The translations under genes and the position numbers were made by a program. The notes under the pieces are model-generated. The model ran no database searches and was not told the origin of the DNA. It was given only the letters and a program-made list of their open reading frames with translations. Shown piece by piece: positions 43,030 to 49,140 of a stretch of DNA of 49,140 nt (its first letter is position 1; each line of letters starts with the position of its first letter). The DNA comes from Methanobacteriota archaeon. GTDB lineage: Archaea; Thermoplasmatota; Poseidoniia; Poseidoniales; Thalassarchaeaceae. The stretch covers positions 1 through 49,140 of the forward strand of contig JAERSV010000059.1 of the NCBI GenBank assembly GCA_016845345.1, in the 5' to 3' direction.

Positions 43030-43371
43030 TTACTCTTTTTCTTCTGACTCACGGCGCATTTTCATCAAATCGTGTGGATTGGATTCACCTTGGATATCTT
43101 CTCCTTTGATATTCATGCCAGCGCTTACTCCAACAGCGATACAAACCACTGCTAACACCCTTGCAAAATTTGCTGAGCCGAACAGATTGCCGCCAGCGAA
43201 ATAAAGTCCGAAAAGTGAGATTGCTGCGCTAAAACAGAGAATTGTCATAATCTTTTGAGCGATTTTTTCTGATTTGTCTGTTCTTGAAAGAGTCCCGATA
43301 CTCATCCAAATTAGGAATGATCCTGAGCAAGTCAACGCTGATAGCGACTCAAGAAGGCCGACCAACTCCAT
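43030..43371 (-). CDS. Small membrane protein of unknown function
   Basis: I choose ATG 43371 (113 residues), as the upstream codons MKCCLVFATT are atypical. About three hydrophobic helices are seen (LTCSGSFLIWMSIG, TILCFSAAISLFGLYFAGG, VLAVVCIAVGVSAGM), then a charged C-terminus. No family is recognised. It is head to head with polX, 80 bases apart, and a 6-bp dyad (43417-43432) lies in between. Confidence 0.6.
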   Translation of the reverse strand: MELVGLLESLSALTCSGSFLIWMSIGTLSRTDKSEKIAQKIMTILCFSAAISLFGLYFAGGNLFGSANFARVLAVVCIAVGVSAGMNIKGEDIQGESNPHDLMKMRRESEEKE

Positions 43372-43416
43372 TGTTGTGGCGAAGACGAGACAGCACTTCA
43401 ACCGCGCGAGGGTTCA

Positions 43417-43432
43417 AGCAGGGTGACCTGCT
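43417..43432. promoter_or_regulatory. Dyad in the divergent polX promoter
   Basis: AGCAGG (43417-43422) and CCTGCT (43427-43432) around GTGA. It lies 20 bases before ATG 43452 and 46 bases from the divergent start at 43371. Operator or RNA hairpin; weak evidence. Confidence 0.35.
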
Positions 43433-43451
43433 CAACGAGAGTGGGGAGAAC

Positions 43452-45398
43452 ATGGTTTCAATGAAGTCGTGGACATTGCCAAAGAGTAGGCGGGATGACC
43501 CTCCACATTATTCCAAAGCACAAGTTGCTACTGTGCTAGAACAAGTCGCCACTCTACTCAAGTTAACGGATGCCAATCCTTTTCGAATACGAGCATACGA
43601 AAATGGCAGCCGAACGATTGCATCTCTTGAACAAGATTTGTGGGAATTAAGCACATCAGGAAAAATGACTGAGGTAAAAGGAATTGGCAAAGGAATTGCC
43701 TCACTGATTGGAGAAGCCCTCGGTGAAGGCACTTGGGGGGACCTACAGAAATTGTATGATGATACACCTGCAGGAATGATTGAGATGCTAGCAATCCCTG
43801 GACTTGGGCCAAAACGAATCAAACAACTTCATGATGAATTGGGTGTTGATTCCATCGCTGAACTTTCTACCATTTGCCACGAAGGTGGCGTTGAGAAACT
43901 AGATGGTTTTGGTGCAAAGAGCCAGCAAAAAATCTTGGATGGAATCGATTTGCTGGCTCGATTCCAAGGCCGCCGCCGCCTAAATGTCGGGCTACTTTAT
44001 GGTGAAGCATTTGAGGCAATAGTAGCCCGAATCAAAGGAGTTGAGCACGCTCAACTCGCTGGTAGCGCTAGGCGACGTCGAGAAACAATTGGAGACTTGG
44101 ATATCGTGGCCGCGGTGCTGCCAGAAAATGTTGATACAGTCACAAAAGCAATTCTCAACACTCCAAACATTGCCGAAGTCAAAGGCGCAGGTGACAGTAA
44201 AGTGAGTGTCATTTTAGAAGCCAGTATTCTTGAACAACACATGGATCTCGGCACACTTGATAGTGGAGTATTTTCAGCAATTGGTGGAGATGATTACTCA
44301 AGTATGGAATCAGCTGGAACAATTGACGCTCAAGTTAGAATGGTGCCACCAGAAGTTTTTGCCTTCACATTAGCATATTTCACCGGCAGTAAGGAGCACA
44401 ACATTCTTCTTCGACAAAGAGCAATCAGTATGGGCTTACGGCTCAACGAATTTGGGTTAATTCCTGAGGAAAAAGCCGGTGATTTGAAAGGGTTAGAAGC
44501 GGCGAAATTCTCACTACCCGCCACGAATGAAGAAGAAATTTACGAACACTTGGGTCTTGCGTGGGTTCCTCCAGAACTACGTGAAGATATGGGAGAGGTT
44601 GATGCGGCTGAAACAAATACACTTCCTAGGCTAGTGATGCCTACTGACTTGAAAGGATGTTTCCACAATCACACGACTCTGTCTGATGGAGTTGCTACTC
44701 TTGAGCAAATGGCTGGCGCGGCGATGGATATGGACTGGCAATTCTTGGGGATTGCAGACCATTCACAAATTCTCAATATTGGAGGCAGACAAATTGGTGC
44801 TGATGCCGAAGATATGCTGGCTCAAGGTGAAGCGATAAGAGCACTCAATGAGGTTTGGGCTGATGGGGGTAAGGATTTCCGATTATTGCATGGGGCTGAG
44901 TGTGATATTCTCCCAGATGGTTCACTAGATTACGACGAAGAGACCCGCCGGCAACTTAGCCATGTAGTCGCCTCAGTACATCAGTTACCTACTTGGAGAA
45001 GTCGGGATGAAGTGGCAAATACTGAGGCTTTAATTACAGCAATTGAGGACCCAACTTGTACAATTCTTGGTCATCCTACTGGCCGAATTTTACAAGGACG
45101 AGATGGATTTGATGTGGATTTACATGCTGTTTTACGCCGTATGGGTGAATTGAATGCTGAAGGTGAGTTGAAATCCGTTGAGATTAATGCTAGCCCATAT
45201 CGACTTGATTTAGATTGGCGGTTTTTGCGATTTGCAAGAGACCAGGGCGTCCCAATCTGCATCAATCCCGATGCGCACGACACATCAGGTCTGAGAGATG
45301 TGTGGTTTGGAGTGCAAATCGCTCGCAAAGGTTGGCTTGAACCTCAACACTTGCTGAACTGTAAAACTGGCGAAGAAATTGAAGCAATGTTGTCTTGA
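43452..45398 (+). CDS. polX: Family X DNA polymerase with PHP domain
   Basis: I choose ATG 43452 (648 residues), with GGGGAG upstream; the open frame to the left overlaps the opposite-strand gene. Residues 20-170 hold helix-hairpin-helix segments (VKGIGKGIASLIGEAL, IPGLGPKRIKQLHDELG, LDGFGAKSQQKIL). The nucleotidyltransferase core has GSARRRRETIGDLDIV at 204-219, with two of the catalytic Asp. The third is normally in VDLRVV-type text. Here the aligned piece is AQVRMVPPE, preceded by an insert of about 30 residues. The PHP domain follows (FHNHTTLSDG, GIADHSQ, GAECDILPDGSLDYD, SVHQ, GHPTGR, NPDAHD) with all metal ligands. It would repair DNA: gap filling and 3' end or AP-site processing. polX, a small gene and nth are in a row. 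Confidence 0.92.
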   Translation: MVSMKSWTLPKSRRDDPPHYSKAQVATVLEQVATLLKLTDANPFRIRAYENGSRTIASLEQDLWELSTSGKMTEVKGIGKGIASLIGEALGEGTWGDLQKLYDDTPAGMIEMLAIPGLGPKRIKQLHDELGVDSIAELSTICHEGGVEKLDGFGAKSQQKILDGIDLLARFQGRRRLNVGLLYGEAFEAIVARIKGVEHAQLAGSARRRRETIGDLDIVAAVLPENVDTVTKAILNTPNIAEVKGAGDSKVSVILEASILEQHMDLGTLDSGVFSAIGGDDYSSMESAGTIDAQVRMVPPEVFAFTLAYFTGSKEHNILLRQRAISMGLRLNEFGLIPEEKAGDLKGLEAAKFSLPATNEEEIYEHLGLAWVPPELREDMGEVDAAETNTLPRLVMPTDLKGCFHNHTTLSDGVATLEQMAGAAMDMDWQFLGIADHSQILNIGGRQIGADAEDMLAQGEAIRALNEVWADGGKDFRLLHGAECDILPDGSLDYDEETRRQLSHVVASVHQLPTWRSRDEVANTEALITAIEDPTCTILGHPTGRILQGRDGFDVDLHAVLRRMGELNAEGELKSVEINASPYRLDLDWRFLRFARDQGVPICINPDAHDTSGLRDVWFGVQIARKGWLEPQHLLNCKTGEEIEAMLS

Positions 45399-45443
45399 TG
45401 CTCAAGCCTAAAGTTCATTCAATCCGGCTACCGCCCAAGAATT

Positions 45444-45650
45444 ATGGGAGCGGCAAGAGCGGTGGTCTTTGGTGGAGTTATGATTCTCCCTGCTCTTCTG
45501 ATTGGCGTGGTTCTATTCCTTATATTGGGAGGAGCCAATGAAGATTGGGCGGATTGGATGTGGTTTCCATGTTACATACTTCCAGCCGCTATCATTCTCT
45601 CTGCTAGCATCTACGGCTGGAAAACCGATATCCCTGTTGAACTGGAGTGA
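45444..45650 (+). CDS. Small two-helix membrane protein
   Basis: A 68-residue protein with two hydrophobic helices (AVVFGGVMILPALLIGVVLFLIL and WFPCYILPAAIILSASIYG). It ends within a GTG/TGA overlap with the endonuclease III frame. No family is recognised. It is set between polX and nth on the same strand, so it is in a repair operon by position only. Confidence 0.6.
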   Translation: MGAARAVVFGGVMILPALLIGVVLFLILGGANEDWADWMWFPCYILPAAIILSASIYGWKTDIPVELE

Positions 45651-45661
45651 TTCTGGTGAAA

Positions 45662-46270
45662 ATGGGTCAAAACGTATCTGCTATTGGCACCATTCTTGAT
45701 GAGTTATACCCTGAACAACCAATCCCTCTTGACCACCGTGACCCATACACCTTCCTTGTGGCTGTGATGCTATCAGCACAAACAACCGATAAGAAGGTCA
45801 ACCAAGTTACTCCATCCCTCTTTGATAGGGCAGACACCCCGGAAAAAATGGCTAACCTAGAAGTTGATGAAATACGTGAAATTATTCGCGAGATTGGACT
45901 AGCACCAACCAAGGCAAAAAACCTCAAAAAAATGGCTGAACAACTAATTGATTTACACTCAGGTGTGGTTCCACGCACATTTGAGGAACTTGAAGAATTA
46001 GCAGGAGTCGGCCATAAAACTGCAAGCGTAGTGATGGTACAGGCGTTTGGAGTCCCTGCTTTTCCTGTTGATACACATATTCACAGATTAGCCAAGCGTT
46101 GGGGCTTGAGCGAAGGTAGGAATGTTGTGCAAGTTGAGCGTGATTTGAAAGCATTATTTCCCGAAGATGAGTGGAAACGTAGGCACTTACAAATCATCTT
46201 TTTTGGCAGAGAATATTGCCCAGCAAGAGGGCATAATCTAGAGGAGTGCCCTATTTGTTCTTTGATCTAA
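45662..46270 (+). CDS. nth: Endonuclease III, DNA glycosylase/AP lyase
   Basis: I choose ATG 45662 (202 residues), with GGTGA just upstream; GTG 45647 is an alternative overlapping the previous gene. The fold is complete. The helix-hairpin-helix ELAGVGHKTASVV holds the catalytic Lys119, and VDTHIHRLAKRWG holds Asp137, numbered like E. coli (120 and 138). LLSAQTTD-like text opens it (MLSAQTTD). It removes oxidised pyrimidines and nicks the strand. The iron-sulphur loop is unusual: Cys at 186, 196 and 199 only, then the chain ends at SLI, so the fourth ligand of the usual C-x6-C-x2-C-x5-C cluster is absent. Confidence 0.93.
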   Translation: MGQNVSAIGTILDELYPEQPIPLDHRDPYTFLVAVMLSAQTTDKKVNQVTPSLFDRADTPEKMANLEVDEIREIIREIGLAPTKAKNLKKMAEQLIDLHSGVVPRTFEELEELAGVGHKTASVVMVQAFGVPAFPVDTHIHRLAKRWGLSEGRNVVQVERDLKALFPEDEWKRRHLQIIFFGREYCPARGHNLEECPICSLI

Positions 46271-46324
46271 AAATGTTTTAGATTTGATGCATCAGTATTA
46301 GTATGACATCCCTGACCACAGGTC

Positions 46325-46795
46325 ATGAAAACCGAATTGAGCAAGGGTGATATCGCTCCTGACTTCACCGCTATATTGACTGATGGAAGTGAAGTAATAC
46401 TTTCTGAAATGCTAAAGGAAAGTGGAGTGATTCTGTATTTCTACCCACGTGATAGCACTCCAGGTTGCACCACTCAAGCATGTGATTTCCGTGACAATTT
46501 TGATTCTTTGAAAGAGGCTGGTTGGAGAGTAATAGGAGTCTCTAAGGATTCAGCAAAAAGCCATACTAAATTCATTGATAAATATGGGCTTCCTTTCGAT
46601 TTGATAGTTGATAGTGAAACCGAATTACATCAACTATACGGCACATGGGCTGAGAAGAAACTCTACGGACGGGTATTTCTTGGTAGTCTCCGCTCTACAT
46701 TTGCTATCAATCAAGATGGGACTTTGGCCTGGGTTGGATACAAAGTAAAGGCCAAGGGCCATGTTGAAAGAATCATGAATGACCTAAATTCCTAG
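46325..46795 (+). CDS. bcp: Peroxiredoxin, PrxQ/Bcp type
   Basis: A 156-residue thioredoxin-fold peroxidase. STPGCTTQACDFRDNF carries the peroxidatic Cys48 and the resolving Cys53, five residues apart as in the 2-Cys atypical PrxQ form. GVSKDSAKSHTKFIDKYGLPFDL and STFAINQDGTLAWV are typical of the family. It reduces hydrogen peroxide and organic hydroperoxides in the cytoplasm using thioredoxin or the glutaredoxin type of donor. Confidence 0.95.
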   Translation: MKTELSKGDIAPDFTAILTDGSEVILSEMLKESGVILYFYPRDSTPGCTTQACDFRDNFDSLKEAGWRVIGVSKDSAKSHTKFIDKYGLPFDLIVDSETELHQLYGTWAEKKLYGRVFLGSLRSTFAINQDGTLAWVGYKVKAKGHVERIMNDLNS

Positions 46796-46846
46796 ATTTA
46801 TACCTTTCAAAATGATTGTTTTAGCCACATTGTTCAAACGCAATGC

Positions 46847-47386
46847 TTGAATCAAGAGACTGTAAGCAGTAAGTCAGGTGATAGTGTGAGTGCGGACAAT
46901 GAGGATTTGAGCGGTAAACGCCATGACCTAGGCAACGGTTCAGTAGCTTGGGGACCTTGCCACATTGGAAATGAGGCTGTTATTGGCTCTGATTGTTCAG
47001 TTGGCGCCCTAGCCCATGTTGGAAGTGAAGCGATATTGGGTGACCGCGTAAGAATCCAGGGAGGAGCGTATGTTGCATCTATCTGTGAATTAGGTGATGA
47101 TGTTTTTATCGGGCCAAATGCAACGCTTCTAAACGACCGCCACCCACCAAGTCAAGACCGCAGAAAGTGGCTCCCTGTAATTGTCAAGGATGGAGCAGTT
47201 ATTGGCGGAGGGGCAACCCTGTTACCCGGAATTACAATCGGTGAAAGGTCAGTTATTGCCGCTGGATCGGTTGCTACAAAGGATGTGCCAACAGGTCAAG
47301 TATGGGCTGGAAATCCTGCACGTTATATGATGAGTAGAGATGAATACGAAGCAAGTAGAATAATAATTGAAGGAGATGAGAATTGA
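46847..47386 (+). CDS. Hexapeptide-repeat acetyltransferase, WbpD/WlbB-like
   Basis: A 179-residue left-handed beta-helix acyltransferase. Hexapeptide turns run from GNEAVIGSDCSVGALAHVG to IVKDGAVIGGGATLLPGITI and GERSVIAAGSVATKDVP. The ending TGQVWAGNPARYM is typical of sugar acetyltransferases. The LLNDRHPPSQDRRKW loop carries the likely catalytic His. It resembles WbpD/WlbB, which N-acetylate UDP-amino-sugar uronates for surface glycans. Starts: TTG 46847 or GTG 46886 (preceded by AGGTGAT). The small gene at 47386 overlaps its stop by one base. Confidence 0.85.
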   Translation: MNQETVSSKSGDSVSADNEDLSGKRHDLGNGSVAWGPCHIGNEAVIGSDCSVGALAHVGSEAILGDRVRIQGGAYVASICELGDDVFIGPNATLLNDRHPPSQDRRKWLPVIVKDGAVIGGGATLLPGITIGERSVIAAGSVATKDVPTGQVWAGNPARYMMSRDEYEASRIIIEGDEN

Positions 47387-47604
47387 TGAGCGAAAAAGAA
47401 TTGAATGAACAACAGAAAAAAGACGCTGTTGCTGATTTCCTACGTCGTTGTATTGAATACGCTGATGAAACCATTGCCAAAAAGACTCAATCCGCTGATG
47501 ACCCTGAGGGGCTAGAAAAGTGGCTCGCTTACAGAGATTATACAGATTATGCCTTGAAAGAGGTTGAAGCAGGAGACCTCAACCATTGGTTCACACCAAA
47601 TTAG
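47386..47604 (+). CDS. Small acidic helical protein, unknown function
   Basis: A 72-residue protein starting at ATG 47386 inside the stop of the acetyltransferase (TGATG), with GGAGATGAG before it, so translationally coupled. It is charged, mostly helical (EQQKKDAVADFLRRCIEY, then EKWLAYRDYTDYALKEVEAG) and ends FTPN. No family is recognised. An acetyltransferase accessory role is suggested by coupling alone. Convergent, with a three-base gap, to the SepF-like gene. Confidence 0.7.
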   Translation: MSEKELNEQQKKDAVADFLRRCIEYADETIAKKTQSADDPEGLEKWLAYRDYTDYALKEVEAGDLNHWFTPN

Positions 47605-47607
47605 GAA

Positions 47608-48177
47608 TCAATCATCGATACCAAGGTGATGAGAAGTAGTATCAACAATAGAACCTGCACCAGGTACAAGCAGGAGTGTTTCGGTGCTATCAAGGGAAAA
47701 CACAGCAGCCCCAAGCCGTTCTGACATTCCTCCAAGTTCTCTCCTGCAAGCATCTTGTTGAGCAGTCATATGTTTGAGATCACGCAAATCTACCACAACC
47801 ATGTCTCCTGAAACCAAGCGTTGAGAAATTCCGTGTACAGGAAGGCGATGTAACTCATCTGGCTCAATATAACGAATCGCACGATTGGCTCTTCGTAATT
47901 TGCTATGTGTCCATAATTGCCACTTTTTTTCACCTAAGTCGTGGAACTTACCACCTGTGAGAACCTCGACTTCGGATGTATCCATACTCGGTATTTCCTC
48001 TATTTCTCGGTCAGCCAATTCATTTGCATTCCCCTCACTCTCGTTAGGGTCGGGTAGACCAAAAAATGAGTAAATGTTTGACAATTCCGTCACCAAATCC
48101 GGTTGCTTCCATAATCGCTCCACCCTCACACCCTTTGAGGGTGATGCAAAATCATAGGGCTGAAGAATGGTTTTCAT
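47608..48177 (-). CDS. sepF: SepF-like cell-division protein
   Basis: A 189-residue protein. The N-terminal 95 residues look disordered and acidic. The C-terminal domain (about 105-185) reads RLVSGDMVVVDLRDLKHM, a helix, then LGAAVFSLDSTETLLLVPG. This is the SepF pattern of a GD-VVV-L strand, a helix, and a strand ending in a P-G before the last helix. SepF anchors FtsZ to the membrane; archaeal SepF does so via an N-terminal amphipathic helix. Here the start (MKTILQPYDFASPSKG) is not clearly amphipathic. Its start overlaps the stop of the membrane PKD gene by four bases (ATGA). Fold similarity from memory, so medium confidence. Confidence 0.6.
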   Translation of the reverse strand: MKTILQPYDFASPSKGVRVERLWKQPDLVTELSNIYSFFGLPDPNESEGNANELADREIEEIPSMDTSEVEVLTGGKFHDLGEKKWQLWTHSKLRRANRAIRYIEPDELHRLPVHGISQRLVSGDMVVVDLRDLKHMTAQQDACRRELGGMSERLGAAVFSLDSTETLLLVPGAGSIVDTTSHHLGIDD

Positions 48178-49140
48178 TCTTCTTCTGATTCTGCGGAATC
48201 TGATTCTGAAGTATCGCCTTCAAAGAAGTTGATTTCATCTTCACCGCCTTTCTTTGCCATAGTCACGCCGACAGCGACCATTGCCACAATAACGATGATC
48301 AGTACAACCAACATATTACTGACTCCAGCAGTTTCACCCATCATACCTAGGAAACCCGAGTTACCTTCAGTCACGTAAATTATGATGTCTTTGGTGGAAC
48401 TTTGTTCCTCATCATTAACAGTCAGGCGTATGTGTTTCTCACCAGGTGTGTCAAAAGTATGGCGCAACGGGCTAGTTGCTGAAGTAAAAGTGTCCATATC
48501 ATTGGCAGGGTCTCCGTCTCCATTAGAATCGGTATTAATATCCAAATCCCAAATAAACATCAGTAAAGACATATCAGATTCGGTGTCACTTGTCTCTGTA
48601 GTCCAAATGACTACTTCCTCACCAACTAATACTGAAGTTTTCTCAGCCTCTAATGCTGCTTTCGGACGCAGATTTACCACATTCACATCAACTAATGATT
48701 CAGCAACATCACCATCATCATCGGTAACATGGAATCGAATTGTATAGACACCTGCTTCTGGCCATGAATGGCTGATTGAATCGCCTGTATAATCGCAATC
48801 ATCGTTGTTGACTAGATTATCGTCTGCATCGTTTTCAAGGTCAATATCCCAACAAACTTGCAGACTATCAACATCAGATGGAGTATCGGAGTAAAATCCT
48901 GTGAGATTAAACAAACGGTCCTCGCCCACAGGGAATTGAGCGCTGAATGGCTCGGATGTAGGCGGTACATTGTTTACCATCACAGAACCTAGAATCATAT
49001 CACTGGTCAAACCATCGTCATCTACAATTTGTAAGTTGATTGTGTGACTTCCCGATTCAGTCCATAATACTTGAATCTCTGAATTACTACCTACTGTTGA
49101 TTCTGTCCATGTAGCATTGTTGTTACTACTTGGATTCCAA
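48174..49140 (-). CDS. PKD-repeat surface protein, N-terminus beyond window edge
   Basis: The frame is open to the right edge, so only the last 322 residues are seen. Two or three PKD-type domains are visible. A partial one ends in HTINLQIVDDDGLTSD, the next has VCWDIDLENDAD, VYTIRFHVTDDDGDVAESLVDVNVV, and the last has LMFIWDLDINTDSNGDGD, HIRLTVNDEEQSSTKDIIIYV. One membrane helix follows (MLVVLIIVIVAMVAVGVTM), then a short acidic tail (FFEGDTSESDSAESEEE). Such proteins are cell-surface or S-layer-associated. It is translationally coupled to the SepF-like gene downstream. Confidence 0.85.
   Translation of the reverse strand, partial: WNPSSNNNATWTESTVGSNSEIQVLWTESGSHTINLQIVDDDGLTSDMILGSVMVNNVPPTSEPFSAQFPVGEDRLFNLTGFYSDTPSDVDSLQVCWDIDLENDADDNLVNNDDCDYTGDSISHSWPEAGVYTIRFHVTDDDGDVAESLVDVNVVNLRPKAALEAEKTSVLVGEEVVIWTTETSDTESDMSLLMFIWDLDINTDSNGDGDPANDMDTFTSATSPLRHTFDTPGEKHIRLTVNDEEQSSTKDIIIYVTEGNSGFLGMMGETAGVSNMLVVLIIVIVAMVAVGVTMAKKGGEDEINFFEGDTSESDSAESEEE

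Noticed and set aside
43411..43432. GGTTCAAG resembling a tRNA T-loop
   Set aside because: No acceptor, D or anticodon stems can be drawn around it; it is part of the polX upstream dyad region.

Overview
The window looks like a piece of a planktonic marine euryarchaeon, most likely Marine Group II (Poseidoniia); this is inferred from gene content and not proven. Supporting signs are a SepF-like division protein, a PolX with a PHP domain, a membrane-bound pyrophosphatase of the K+-dependent type, lipobox lipoproteins, a PGF-CTERM-like sorting tail, a membrane-anchored winged-helix regulator, TATA-like promoter boxes, frequent GTG/TTG starts, and many large exported proteins built from PKD, CARDB, lectin and thrombospondin-type calcium repeats. 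I found no rRNA, tRNA, CRISPR array, transposase or integrase.

Layout. 1-7031: an M28 peptidase running off the left edge, an UlaG-like metallo-hydrolase, a lipoprotein phospholipase C, a nucleotidyltransferase, and a very large lectin/EF-hand surface protein with a sorting tail. 7032-7450: a gene-free, hairpin-rich interval. 7451-10950 (+): a glucuronokinase-like GHMP kinase, a putative glycoside hydrolase and an unknown protein. 11016-26964 is entirely on the minus strand. It holds a heptose/fucokinase-type GHMP kinase, an A+T-rich three-gene operon (two exported proteins plus a membrane-anchored regulator with two winged helices), and a carbohydrate operon (SDR, a kinase-dehydrogenase fusion, a GH38 alpha-mannosidase with a long disordered extension, and an M14-like peptidase). 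It ends with a second A+T-rich pair of surface proteins, the first apparently frameshifted.

27128-35932 (+) carries two giant exported proteins: an M60 (mucinase-type) metallopeptidase with Ig-like repeats, and an eight-CARDB protein with a cytoplasmic tail. 35970-49140 is mostly housekeeping: glutaredoxin, esterase, lipoprotein, pyrophosphatase, glutamine amidotransferase, NifU-domain protein, PolX, endonuclease III, peroxiredoxin, hexapeptide acetyltransferase, SepF-like protein, and a PKD surface protein running off the right edge.

How it fits together: the exported peptidases, phospholipase and lectin protein, together with intracellular mannosidase, sugar kinases, polyol-phosphate dehydrogenase and nucleotidyltransferase, suggest a cell that binds, cuts and salvages glycoprotein or polysaccharide debris. 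The strongest novelty candidates are the FGGY-kinase/mannitol-1-phosphate-dehydrogenase fusion, the three-gene surface operon with its own membrane-bound regulator and a tandem operator-like repeat at its promoter, the M60 protein with a glutaminase-like fold next to it, and a hairpin element shared by two intergenic regions.
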